Below, one piece after another: positions 34,175-43,263 of a stretch of 64,000 bases of DNA. The DNA lies in contig NZ_BMQK01000021.1 of the NCBI RefSeq assembly GCF_014648075.1, positions 45,054 through 109,053 of the forward strand, in the 5' to 3' direction. The position numbers and the translations under genes were made by a program. Source of the DNA: Streptomyces ruber (GTDB taxonomy: Bacteria > Actinomycetota > Actinomycetes > Streptomycetales > Streptomycetaceae). The notes beneath the pieces are model-generated. The model saw only the letters and a list, made by a program, of their open reading frames with translations, made no database searches and was not told the DNA's origin. How positions within the stretch are numbered: the stretch's first letter is position 1; every line of letters begins with the position of its first letter.

Positions 34175-34785
34175 TCAGAAGAAGGCTCCGGCTGCTCCAC
34201 CGAGCAGGCCACCCCAGAATCCGTTCTCTCGCTCCGTCTGCGTACCTCCGGCAATGGTGGCTCCTGCAGCGCCGCCTCCTGCGCCCCAGAACGCACCCGT
34301 GACAACTGCGGCACCGACACACGCGGCTTCGGCCGTACCTACGCATGCCGCTCCCACTGCCGCCGCGCCGAGCCCGCCAGCTACGGTGCCAGCGACAACG
34401 CCGACAGCGTCGGCAATTGAGAACAAGCCGGTCGGATCACTGTTGTTGATGGGATCGCCCGCGGCGTAGAGGTAGGGATTGGTTTCCTGGCCGCTCGGGT
34501 CGGGTTGGGTGAAGCGGCCGAGGTGCGGGTCGTAGGAGCGGGCCCCCTCTTGTGCAGCCCTGTGGGGTCGGCGTACGCCCCGGCGTAGCGGTACGGCTGG
34601 GGGACGACCTCGGTGGGGTGGTGCGGGGCAGGCCGGTGGGGCCGTAGGCGTAGGTGTGGGTGCGCTTGCCGGACACTGTCGACCAGGCCGAGGACGTTGC
34701 CGGTGGCGTCGGTGAGGTAGGAGTAGGACTTCCCCCCAAAGGTCATGGAGTGCAGTGTGCCCCCGGGTTCCCGGATGAATCCGGT
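34175..34785 (-). pseudogene. Rhs/YD-repeat protein C-terminal region, frameshifted
   Basis: The segments IREPGGTLHSMTFGGKSYSY, LTDATGNVLGLVD, TYAYGPTGLPR, PYRYAGAYADPTGL and GARSYDPHLGRFTQPDPSGQ plus ETNPYLYAAGDPINNSDPTG form the Rhs-associated core. They are spread over three frames, with shifts near 34550, 34630 and 34680. After the core comes a C-terminal tip of about 85 residues rich in Gly/Ala (VGVVAGTVAGGLGAAAVGAA, AGATIAGGTQTERENGFWGG). It resembles membrane-inserting glycine-zipper sequence and would be the toxin position. The N-terminal Rhs cage is absent; instead the frame joins a HEAT-repeat gene. Confidence 0.75.
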
Positions 34786-35821
34786 GTCCACGAGGTCCAG
34801 CGCCCGCAGCCCTGCCACCGCCCGTGCTCGCACTCCGGCCGCCGGGTGTGCCAGCAGCGGCCACAGCAGACCGGCGTCCGCGCGGTTTCCGCACTCGGCC
34901 AGCCCGATGACCGCACCGGGCGGCAGCCCGGGATCATCCGGTGCCGCACACCGCTTCCGGTACCAGGGCGCCGGATCGCCTCCGTGCTGCCGCACCACGT
35001 ACCGGGCACAGGCACGTACCAGGGCGGAGCGGTCGGCGAGGAACGGCTCCGCCTGCTTCGGCCGTCCCGCCCGCCGCAGCGCGGTGACGCCCGCCGAACG
35101 GGTGCGCGGACCGCGCGCGCTCAGCAGTGGTGCGAGCACTTCGTCCCAGGCGCCCTCCTCGTCCCGCAGGGATGTGAGTGCCGCGGTGGCGCACAGGTCC
35201 TGGACCACCGTGTCCTGGTCCCGGGCGGCCGCCCGGGCCAGCTCGGCGGGGCGAAGAAGCCGGCGCTCGACGGCCAGCCTGTATCCGAACCGCCGCACGG
35301 TGCGGTCCGGGTGGGCGAGAAAAGCGGCGAGCCGCCCGCGGGGTGCCCGGCCCAGCACCTCCTCGAGCAGCTCGGTACCGAAGATGCCGCGGTCGCGGCG
35401 GCCGACGAGCAGGATCAGCGGCGCCAGGTCGACGGCGGTGCCCGCGTCCAGGGCCTCGCGCAGCCGCTTGCGGGCGCGCTCGCGCACTGGTTCGGCCCAG
35501 TCGGCGCAGCGGATCACGATCAGCGGCAGCAGACCGGGATAGCGCGCCGACCGGCGCACCGCCGCCTCGCGGATCCGCCCGTCCCGGTGGCACAGGGCGA
35601 GCGCGAGCCGGGACTCATCCAGCTGTGTCAGGTCGGCAGGCAGCGGGTCAGTGTGCTCCCACTCCGGCAGGAGCTGCGACCGGTACCAGGCCACCTCCCG
35701 CACCCCCCGCGTCCAGCACAAGCCAGTCACCGGGGCCGACGACAGCCAACGCCTCCCGCAGCGGCGCACCTCCCGCCAGGCGCACCGCCACCGCTGCCCC
35801 GTCCTCAAGGTCCTCGCCCAT
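34786..35821 (-). pseudogene. HEAT-repeat protein, 3' end replaced by Rhs sequence, frameshifted near its start
   Basis: From ATG 35821 the frame MGEDLEDGAAVAVRLAGGAP and LALVVGPGD-like sequence is lost at a run of G at about 35701-35707. It continues in another frame as REVAWYRSQLLPEWEHTDPL, then HEAT-like helical repeats (LALCHRDGRIREAAVRRSAR, FLAHPDRTVRRFGYRLAVER, LLWPLLAHPAAGVRARAVAG). Without a stop it then enters the Rhs segment after ALDLVDTGF. Proteins of this type (about 400-500 residues, tandem HEAT repeats) are common in Streptomyces with unknown function. One G indel plus the fusion make it non-native. Confidence 0.65.
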
Positions 35822-36094
35822 CCCCGCCCCCGTTCATCCGGCCGTACCGGGGAATCGTAGGGCGCGGGGGGTGCACGCAGGTCGCGTGAGATACCGCTGC
35901 TGAACGTGGCGCAGTACGCCTGGCCGTTCCAGGGACTTGTCGTCTCCCCCGCCCGCCGGCTCCCGGTGTTCCGATGACGGCGGGTGGACTTCAGGCGTGG
36001 TTACCTCCTCTCACAGCTCCGCTCCTGGACCTCGCACCACTTGAGATCCAACGCCGATCATCAGCTCCAGATACCCGACTCGCCTGCGCGATCT

Positions 36095-36290
36095 ACTGTG
36101 CGAGAGCGAGTGGTGCGGACTCAGATGATCAGGGCGATCGGATCCGGGAAGACCCTCATGGCCGTGCGCAGCGCGAAAGGGCCTCAGGCGGGCCGGGTGC
36201 TGTGTTGGTGCCGCAGCCGGACTCGCTGGTGCAGATCCGGGCTGCTTGGGGTGCAGAGCCCTCTTGCCGTCGGACCGGCCCGGCCTGCTG
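36095..36290 (+). pseudogene. DEAD/DEAH helicase fragment (telomere- or plasmid-type)
   Basis: The frame reads RTQMIRAIGSGKTLMAVRSA then KGPQAGRVL. After a frame change near 36205 it continues as AGRVLVLVPQPDSLVQ-like sequence (VPQPDSLVQIRAAWGAE). This is the Walker A region and following strand of the actinobacterial superfamily 2 helicases (helicase-associated domain type) often found near telomeres and on linear plasmids. Only about 60 residues remain, cut just before the TetR gene. The preceding 35837-36094 holds nothing else I can support. Confidence 0.5.
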
Positions 36291-36304
36291 CTTATGCTGG
36301 GGCC

Positions 36305-36877
36305 GTGACACCGAGGGCGGGGCAGGAGACAGAGCTGCGGGCAGATGCGGTGCGCAATCGCGCCCGGATCCTACGGATCGCCCGCGAGCAACTGGCCGCT
36401 GGTGACACGTCACTGCAGCTGAACGCCATCGCCCGGCTTGCCGGGGTGGGTGTCGGGACGGTCTACCGGCATTTCCCCAACCGTCATGCGCTGGTTGAGG
36501 CGCTCTCGGCGGAACGCTTTCGGGAGCTGATCGCAGAGGCGCGGGCGGCGGTCGCCGCCGAGGACCCGCTCGCGGGCCTGCACCGTCTGCTGCGCTTCGC
36601 GCTCGACCGCATGCTCGACGACCCGGACTTCGCGGCCGTGCTGGAGTCTGCGGCCGACGTCAGGTCACAGACCTCGGACATGAGGGCCGAGCTCGACCAG
36701 GCGGTCACCGGCCTGCTGGACCGCGCCCGTCTGGCCGGCGCGATCAGAGACGGTGTCGATGCCGAGGACGTGCGCCGCTTGCTGTGCGGTGTGCAACATG
36801 CGGTGCGCTCCGGGGGCGGTGCACGCCGGGACCTCTACCTGGGCATTCTGCTCGAGGGTCTGCGCCCGCCGCGCTGA
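36305..36877 (+). CDS. TetR family transcriptional regulator
   Basis: About 190 residues from GTG 36305. The tatgct six bases upstream could be a -10 box giving a leaderless transcript. The HTH reads RADAVRNRARILRIAREQLA, LQLNAIARLAGVGVGTVYRH and FPNRHALVEALSAERF. It lies 155 bases upstream of an SDR gene, with two similar palindromes between them, so it likely represses that gene (and perhaps itself). Intact. Confidence 0.9.
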   Translation: MTPRAGQETELRADAVRNRARILRIAREQLAAGDTSLQLNAIARLAGVGVGTVYRHFPNRHALVEALSAERFRELIAEARAAVAAEDPLAGLHRLLRFALDRMLDDPDFAAVLESAADVRSQTSDMRAELDQAVTGLLDRARLAGAIRDGVDAEDVRRLLCGVQHAVRSGGGARRDLYLGILLEGLRPPR

Positions 36878-36949
36878 CGGCGGCACACTTCGTCTCCCGC
36901 CCGTGTCGGTCCGGCGGTCCGTCGGGCTGTTCACCTTCCCCGCACTAAC

Positions 36950-37003
36950 CGGATAGCTATCCGATTGTGTTAGCGTGCACCCATCGAAACGGATAACTAT
37001 CCA
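36950..37003. promoter_or_regulatory. Paired TetR operators upstream of the SDR gene
   Basis: The perfect palindrome cggatagctatccg (36950-36963) and the near-identical cggataactatcc (36990-37003) are spaced 40 bases apart, centre to centre, just before the SDR start. The gtgttagcgt between them could be a -10 region. This arrangement is characteristic of a TetR repressor site in duplicate. Confidence 0.75.
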
Positions 37004-37032
37004 CTTGGTGTGCGGCAGTGAGGGGCGGGGTC

Positions 37033-37929
37033 ATGAGCGAGCGGGCAGTGGTGACGGCGGGTACCGGGGGCATCGGTCTGGAGACCGCGAAGGGACTCGC
37101 GCGGCAGGGGTTCGCCGTGACGGTGGTCGGCCGCAACGCCGAGCGCGGCACGAGCGCCATCGAGGAGGTCGCGGCGGTCGCGACCGGAGCCGCACCGCGA
37201 TTCGTGGCCACCGACCTCGCATCGCTCGACCAGGTGCGGGCGCTGGCCGCGCACCTGGCAGCCGAAGGTCCGCTGAAGGTGCTGGTCAACAACGTCGGTG
37301 CGATGTTCCCGCAATGCCGGCAGACCGTCGACGGCATCGAGGCGTCCTTCGCCGTCAACCACCTCTCGCCGTATCTGCTGACCGAGCTGCTGCTCGACCG
37401 GCTCCAGGCAGCCGCACCGAGCCGGATCGTCAACGTCACCTCCGCCGCCGTCAAGGCCGCCAAGCGCACCTTTGACGCTGTGGAACCGCCGGGCGGTTAC
37501 TACGGCTTCCACTGGTACGGCCGAGCCAAGCTCGCCAACCTCGCCTACACCCTTCACCTGGCTGAACGCCTCCGCGGCACCGGGGTCACCGTCTTCGCGG
37601 CCGACCCCGGCGGCGCCGCCACCAGCATGACCGACGGCACCATGACCTCACCGAAGATCGTCTCCCCGCCACTGCGCCTGCTGTGGCCGCTGGTGCGCCG
37701 GACCTTCACACGCGCCACCTCCGGCCCCGCGTCGGTGGCCGCCTCGCCGTCCGTCTTCGCGGCCACCGATGCCTCACTCGACGGGCAGACCGGCGTACTC
37801 ATCGGGCCCGAGGCCCGTCCGGCCCCCGTTTTCCGTGGCGCCGACGACCCCCGGACCATCGAGAAGGTCCTCGAGCTCAGCCGGCGGCTGGCGCCCCTGG
37901 ACGGCGGTCACGGCGTGCAGCACAAGTGA
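37033..37929 (+). CDS. Short-chain dehydrogenase/reductase (retinol dehydrogenase-like)
   Basis: 298 residues from ATG 37033 (37018 GTG possible). Rossmann motif TAGTGGIGLETAKGLARQGF, NNVGAM strand, and catalytic residues Ser (VNVTSAAVKAA) and Tyr-x-x-x-Lys (WYGRAKLANL). The C-terminal half resembles the RDH/WWOX-type SDRs that act on hydrophobic ketones or aldehydes with NADP. It is under the twin operators described above; the TetR effector is likely its substrate or a toxic carbonyl (inference). Intact. Confidence 0.9.
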   Translation: MSERAVVTAGTGGIGLETAKGLARQGFAVTVVGRNAERGTSAIEEVAAVATGAAPRFVATDLASLDQVRALAAHLAAEGPLKVLVNNVGAMFPQCRQTVDGIEASFAVNHLSPYLLTELLLDRLQAAAPSRIVNVTSAAVKAAKRTFDAVEPPGGYYGFHWYGRAKLANLAYTLHLAERLRGTGVTVFAADPGGAATSMTDGTMTSPKIVSPPLRLLWPLVRRTFTRATSGPASVAASPSVFAATDASLDGQTGVLIGPEARPAPVFRGADDPRTIEKVLELSRRLAPLDGGHGVQHK

Positions 37930-38436
37930 CGTCCGACCGCCGCCCCGCCCTGGACGACGTCCAGGACTCCGGTCTGCGGCAGATCCGCCGCAGACCGGAA
38001 CGAAGAGGGTGCTGCCGCTTCTCGTGAACATCGAACACCGCATCATGGGAGCGCCTCCGGGGCGGTGAACATCCGCTGTCGACACCCGTGAACAATGCCA
38101 GCCGCTGCAGTGTCCTGACGGCGTCGGCGTGCGCGCTGGCCAGGCGGCCTAATCCGTTGTTGAGAGCGGCAGGCAGGACGAGAAGTCCGGCAGATCGTTC
38201 GAGTGGCGGTGGCCGTACGGGGTGCCGGGTAGATGCATACGGTTCGGCCTGGCCCATGAGGCCTTGGGACAGACGGGGCACCTCTTGGTTCCCGCCGGCC
38301 ATCGCCGCGGCGTGCACCTTGGCTTTCATTGGTGCCGAGCAACGCCTGGCATGGCTGGTTGGAAGGCTCGAATCGATCGGCGCCGTCCAGCGCCGTCAGG
38401 CGTCAACACCCGGACCCTGGAGACCTGTTGGTGTTA
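37930..38436. other. Region between SDR and IS5 element, no convincing gene
   Basis: About 500 bases. A minus-strand frame beginning KAKVHAAAMAGGNQEVPRLS (near 38329) is open for over 100 codons, but I recognise nothing in it and the composition is not clearly coding. It may be remnant sequence beside the IS. Confidence 0.3.
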
Positions 38437-39433
38437 GGACTTGTCCGGTCGATCATGTGACTGCTGAATGGCCGGGCCGTTGGTATGGGCATGGGACGGG
38501 GTGATCTGACGGACGCGGAGTGGGAACGGCTCGAGCCGTTCCTGCCGGTCAGCAACGGCCGTTGTGGCCGGTGGCGGGATCACCGGCAGGTGATCGACGG
38601 CATTCTGCACCGGGTGCGGACCGGGGTGCAGTGGCGTGGCCTTCCCGACCGGTTCGGCCCGTGGAAGACCGTCTATGAACGCCACCGGTTGTGGTCGGCC
38701 GACGGCACCTGGGAACGACTGCTGCAGCGGGTGCAGGCTGCGGCCGACGCGGCCGGTGAGATCGACTGGGACATCGCGGTGGACTCCACGATCGTGCGGG
38801 CACATCAGCACGCGGCCGGCGCCCGCACGGATCCGCCGCCGACGTCAAAGGGGGCCGAAGCGGCGGAACACCAGCCCGAACCGCCATGGCAGAGCCTCGT
38901 GGCCCGGCTGGTGGAGGTGGTGCGGGAGGTGAGGGCCTGGGCCGCTCGCGCGGCGGGTTCACGAGCAAGCTCCACCTGAGCGCCGACGGGCGCTGCCGCC
39001 CGCTGTCCCTGGTCGTCACTGGCGGGCAGCGGGCGGACTGTACCCAGTGCGAGCCGGTGCTGGAGAAGATCTGTGTGCCTCGCCCGGGGCCGGGGCGGCC
39101 GCGCAGCAGGCCGGACGGTCTGGCCGCGGACAAGGCCTACAGCAACGGCCCGTGCCGCCGATACCTGCGCCGCCGGAACATCCGGCACACCATCCCGGAG
39201 AAGAGCGACAGCCAGGCCGCCCGCCGGCGCAAGGGCTCACGCGGCGGACGGCCGCCGGGCTTCGACGAGGAGCGGTACAAGAAACGCAACACCGTCGAGC
39301 GAGCGATCAACAAGCTCAAGCAGGCCCGTGCGGTGGCCACTCGCTACGACAAACGCCGTTACGTCTACCTCGGCACCGCCACCGTCGCGGCCCTGGTCAT
39401 CTGGCTCCGCACGTAATGGGTTCGGGCATGTCA
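38437..39433. mobile_element. IS5-family element (IS427-like, two overlapping ORFs)
   Basis: Imperfect terminal repeats ggacttgtccggtc (left, about 38437) and, inverted, tgacatgcccgaac (right, to about 39433) bracket the two transposase frames. The ends are approximate, and I cannot define the target duplication with confidence. Confidence 0.6.
38485..39416 (+). CDS. IS5-family transposase, ORFA/ORFB joined by programmed frameshift
   Basis: ORFA (38485-38979) reads RGDLTDAEWERLEPFLPVSN, VQWRGLPDRFGPWKTVYERH and DIAVDSTIVRAHQHAAGAR (first catalytic Asp). ORFB (frame open from 38886 to 39416) reads GRSRGGFTSKLHLSADGRCR, DGLAADKAYSNGPCRRYLRR (second Asp) and KKRNTVERAINKLKQARAVA (Glu). The two frames overlap by about 90 bases near 38886-38979, the usual arrangement for IS427-type elements in which a ribosomal frameshift yields the full transposase of about 300 residues. 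All three acidic residues are present, so the element could be active. Confidence 0.82.
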
Positions 39434-39658
39434 GTAATCCATCGCCATCACAACGTAAAGACATGCGCAAACCGTGACTACGCAGATAACGACCATGGCG
39501 ACCAACGCACAGCCAAGTGCCCCTGCGGTCCCCGCAATCGCTGCCCAGCCGAACCGTGTAGCACGCTCGGCCTGCTGCACCGCGTCGAGGTACTTTCTGT
39601 CGTCGTACCAGCCATCATCAATCGTGATCACCCCCTGCTGGACCCTACAACCAGCCAT
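39431..39658 (-). CDS. Small single-span membrane protein
   Basis: 75 residues if it starts at ATG 39658. MAGCRVQQGVITIDDGWYDD, RKYLDAVQQAERATRFGWAA, then a long hydrophobic helix LGCALVAMVVICVVTVCACL and the end YVVMAMDY. The stop codon lies within the right end of the IS5 element, so the last residues may have been replaced by the insertion. Unrecognised; an internal GTG (VITIDDGWYDD) is another possible start. Confidence 0.4.
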   Translation of the reverse strand: MAGCRVQQGVITIDDGWYDDRKYLDAVQQAERATRFGWAAIAGTAGALGCALVAMVVICVVTVCACLYVVMAMDY

Positions 39659-39874
39659 TCCGCCTGGGCACGACGGACGCTGGCCTACACGGCGATGGAG
39701 TGATCGCCCGGACAGCTCCTAGTGGGGCGAGCTCACTTCACGGTGACCTCTCAATAGGCCTGAGCCGTCTGAGCTCCTGCATAGACCGAGGCCCGTGGGG
39801 CGGGCTGGTGCCATGAACAGCTACTGAGGTGGCGGACCGGTCGTGAGGGCTGAGTCCTGGGATTAGGTCGCTGC

Positions 39875-41153
39875 GTGGCCCGCGTGAGCTCGTGGACAGT
39901 AAGGACTGAGCACGGCGGAGGGAAGATCTTGATCTACTGCGGCATCGACTGGGCCAAGCGCTTCCATGACGTCGCCCTGGTCGACGACAGCGGCCAACTC
40001 CTCGCCAAGCGGCACATCACCGACGACGCTGCTGGCTATCGGATCCTGGATCTACTCGCCGAGTACGGCGACACCGAGGACGATCCGATCCCCGTCGCGA
40101 TCGAAACCTCCCGCGGCCTTCTGGTCGCGGTGCTGCGCACGGGCAAGCGCAAAATGTTTGCGATCAACCCGATGGCCGCCGCCCGCTACCGCGACCGGCA
40201 CTCCGTCTCCCGCAAGAAGTGCGACCGCGGCGACGCCCTGGTCCTGGCGAACATCCTGCGCACCGACATGCACGCCCACCGGCCGCTGCCGCAGGACACT
40301 GAGCTGGCCCGAGCCGTCGCGGTTCTCGCTCGTGCCCAGCAGGATGCCGTCTGGAACCGCCAGCGGATTGTCAACCAGCTCCGCTCCCTGCTGCGGGAGT
40401 ACTATCCCGCAGTTCTGACGGCTGTCGACTCGTGGAAAGGGCCTGTGCCGGCCCGAGGCCCGCGAACTTCTCTGCCTCGCTCCGACCCCGACGCGAGCCG
40501 CGAAGCTGACCCGCACGCAGCTCCAGGCCGCCCTCGAACGAGCTGGCCGGCAGCGCGGCATCACCGCAGAGGCGGACCGGCTCCGTAACCTCCTGCGAGG
40601 CGACTGGGCTCACCAACCTCAGCTGGTAGAAGACGCACTCGGCAAGCAGATGCTCGCCCTACTTCTCCAGCTGGGAGCCGCCTCCAAAGCCGCGGACGAT
40701 CTCGAGAAGGCGGTTGAAGAAGCATTCCCTCAGCACCCGGACGCTGAGATCCTCCTCAGCTTCCCCGGCCTCGGCATCCAGCTCGGCGCCCGGGTCCTGG
40801 CCGAGATCGGCGACGACCGCCAGCGGTTCGCGGACCCCCGCGGGCTGAAGGCCCACGCGGGCGCCTCACCCATCACCCGCGCCTCAGGCAGGAAGTCGAG
40901 CGTCACCCGACGGTGGGTGAAGAACGACCGCCTCAACCACGTCGGCTACCTCTGGGCCTTCTCGGCCCCTAACGCCTCGCCCGGCGCCAGAACGCACTAC
41001 CTCAGGCGTCGCAACGAGCACGGTGACTGGCACGCATCCGCCCAACGGAACCTTTTCAACCGTCTGCTCGGCCAGCTCTACCACTGCCTCCAACACCGCG
41101 AGCTGTTCGACGAACAAACCGCTTCCCCATCCGGCCTGACCGTCGCGGCCTGA
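39875..41153 (+). pseudogene. IS110-family transposase with a single frameshift
   Basis: The N-terminal DEDD domain begins ILIYCGIDWAKRFHDVALVD and VAIETSRGLLVAVLRTGKRK, with DRGDALVLANILRTD. The frame is lost at about 40440, where tggaaagggcctg appears to lack one G. The other frame continues as CRPEARELLCLAPTPTRAAK, LLSFPGLGIQLGARVLAEIG and VKNDRLNHVGYLWAFSAPNA to 41153. A restored protein would have about 420 residues, full length for the family. One indel suggests recent inactivation or a sequencing error. The fragment at 3366-3783 is a close relative. Confidence 0.82.
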
Positions 41154-41188
41154 CAGCGAGGTCGGCTGGGAGCACACTGCGCGACGGC

Positions 41189-41803
41189 TCAGGTTCCCTG
41201 GCCGGCCCGCGCCAGGATCCGCTCGACCACCTCGGTCTTGGCGTCGGCGTAGTTCTGCAGGTACTCCCAGGTCTGCTCAGCCAGGGACCGCTTGGTCTCG
41301 GCGTACAACGTGCGGTCGGCGGCATCGCTGCGCAGCCGATCCCGGAACAGCAGCATCCGGTCCACCTCCGGGCAGCCGTCCGACAGCACGTGCAGATTGG
41401 CTGCGTCGGCGCTCGGGCCGAGGTCGTACTTGCGCAGCACACGGTGCTCGTACCAGCCGGGCTCACGGATGACGAGGTCAAAGCCGAGACCTTCTAGGAC
41501 CGGCAGGTAGGCCGCTTCGTCGGCCGAGTCCGGGACGATCAGCAGCATGTCGACGACGGGCTTGGCGGGCAGGCCCTGCACGGACGTGGAGCCGACGTGC
41601 TCGATCCGGCAGCCAGGGCCACTGAGCCGGGCGCGGATCGCAGCAGCTTCCCGCTCGAAGATGCCGGGCCAGCGCGGGTCGTACTCGACGAGGGCAACCT
41701 GGCCGTCCAGCTTGGGTGCAGACCCCACATTCGCGGCCTGGATTTCCTCCGCGGTCATCGGCTCGCGCGAGAACTCCTGCTGTTGGCGGCCGGGTTCAGA
41801 CAT
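41189..41803 (-). CDS. GrpB family protein (UPF0157, nucleotidyltransferase-like fold)
   Basis: 204 residues from ATG 41803. EPMTAEEIQAANVGSAPKLD, QVALVEYDPRWPGIFEREAA, CRIEHVGSTSVQGLPAKPVV and DMLLIVPDSADEAAYLPVLE carry the G-S-T-S-V...K-P-x-x-D signature of GrpB, a nucleotidyltransferase-superfamily group of unknown activity. ANLHVLSDGCPEVDRMLLFR follows. Some actinobacterial GrpB proteins are fused to dephospho-CoA kinase; this one stands alone. Its upstream sequence has been joined to a dead integrase. Intact. Confidence 0.9.
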   Translation of the reverse strand: MSEPGRQQQEFSREPMTAEEIQAANVGSAPKLDGQVALVEYDPRWPGIFEREAAAIRARLSGPGCRIEHVGSTSVQGLPAKPVVDMLLIVPDSADEAAYLPVLEGLGFDLVIREPGWYEHRVLRKYDLGPSADAANLHVLSDGCPEVDRMLLFRDRLRSDAADRTLYAETKRSLAEQTWEYLQNYADAKTEVVERILARAGQGT

Positions 41804-41929
41804 GACTGACTCCTGTCCTCGACTCGAACGCAGACCAGTGAACCACCCATGACGGCTTCGACTGGAGCATCCAGCAACTCGCTGCAACTTGACGAGGTAA
41901 ATCCCTGAGGTGTCTGTCCCGGTGTCCTC

Positions 41930-42760
41930 GGCCAGGAGGGTGCCGGCGCCGGCCAGGTCGCGTACGAGACTGCGGATGCGGTGCGGTTCCAGGGCGCGGA
42001 CGAAGGGGTCGGTCCGCTGCAGGCCATAGAGCATTTCGTGGCGCAGCAGGTCGGACAGGGGCAGGAGGGAGAACTGGTGTGCGGCCAGATAGGGGACTGC
42101 TGCACCGCCCAGTGCCCGGCGTCGACGGGATGCCGGCGGTTGTCCTTGTTCCATCGCCGGGCGCGGTGATTGCACAGGCCGCGGGAGTTGTAGGCGGGGC
42201 TGGGGCAGGCGGGGACCTGGCAGGAGAGGTCGTCGGTGCAGAGCTCGGCGCGGTCCCGCAGCCAGGCTTCCTCGGTGCCCCTGACGGCGTGGTGTTTCCA
42301 GGCGTTGTAGTGCGTGGCGCACATGCCCCTGCACTGGCGGGGGCGGACGCACTGCACGCCGTCGCGGGTGGTGGAGCACCGGACGGTGACATGGCCGGGA
42401 AAGCTGCGCCGGCGGGCCGGGCGGTAGGTCAGGGCGAAATCGTCCGGATCCTGGCCTGAGGGTTACAGCTGCTCGACGCGGGGAGAGCAGAAGATCCTCC
42501 TGGTGATGACGATGATGTCGCAGGCCCGCGTCCGGCAGGTGGCGGAAGAGGTGCGAGGGCTGGCCAGGTCACCGGTGAACAGCCGGTGCCGGCCATCCCA
42601 CTCCCCCGGCCGCCAACTGCCGTTGAGGCGGTCCTGGAGCCAGGCGAGCCAGGCCCGGCTGTCCCAGCCGGTCCGGCCCGGCGCGACGGGAGGCGTGGAC
42701 AGGCGCAGGATGCGGCTCACCGGTGTTCCCGCAGGGCCTGTACGCGCTCGACGGCCCGCC
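41930..42760 (-). pseudogene. Zinc-finger integrase/recombinase remnant
   Basis: The minus strand reads GRHRLFTGDLASPRTSSATC, CDIIVITRRIFCSPRVEQL, a TAA stop near 42470, and DFALTYRPARRSFPGHVTVR. Next come the Cys/His finger QCVRPRQCRGMCATHYNAWK and a second one CPSPAYNSRGLCNHRARRWN. After a frame change near 42110 it continues AAHQFSLLPLSDLLRHEMLY and IRSLVRDLAGAGTLLAEDTG. This is the N-terminal part of a large site-specific recombinase I associate with Streptomyces accessory regions. The catalytic domain is missing. Confidence 0.55.
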
Positions 42761-42799
42761 GGGTCTCGGCATCGGTGACGTGCCGGTAAGCGCTCCCGC

Positions 42800-43185
42800 T
42801 CCATGGACAGCGGGGAGAGATGCCCCCACAGACGCTGCACCACATCACGGTCCACACCGCCGCGCAGCGCCACGTAGTCGCCGATAGGACAGCACGGCCG
42901 GCGCGGGTGTCCCGGCTCGAGCCGGGACCGGACGAGGTGATCGGGGCCGGTCACCACCGGCGGGCGGGTGCGGGCGGCCTCCTCCTCGCGTCGGGCCCGC
43001 AGGTCGAGGTGGTCCTGCAGCAGCTGCCGCAGCAGCAGGCGGCCCTGGTGGTCGAGGAGTTCCTCCAGCTCGTGGTGGGCCAGCCGGCCAGTGCGCGGAT
43101 CATTGAGTCCGGCGGCGAGCGCGGTGAAGACATTCGTCGAGGCCGCAAACGGGTCAGGCGTCGACGCGGGGTCGTAGCGTGCCAT
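42800..43185 (-). pseudogene. ISKra4-family transposase, N-terminal fragment
   Basis: From ATG 43185: MARYDPASTPDPFAASTNVF, LNDPRTGRLAHHELEELLDH, QGRLLLRQLLQDHLDLRARR and TGPDHLVRSRLEPGHPR. This matches the helical N-terminus of ISKra4 transposases. The sequence departs after about 100 residues, so the DDE part is lost. Confidence 0.6.
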
Positions 43186-43263
43186 CGTGGGACTCTTTTC
43201 CTGAGCGGTACTGGGTTGGCACCTTCGACCGCAGGGAGGGGAGTCCCGTGGTCACCATCCCCT

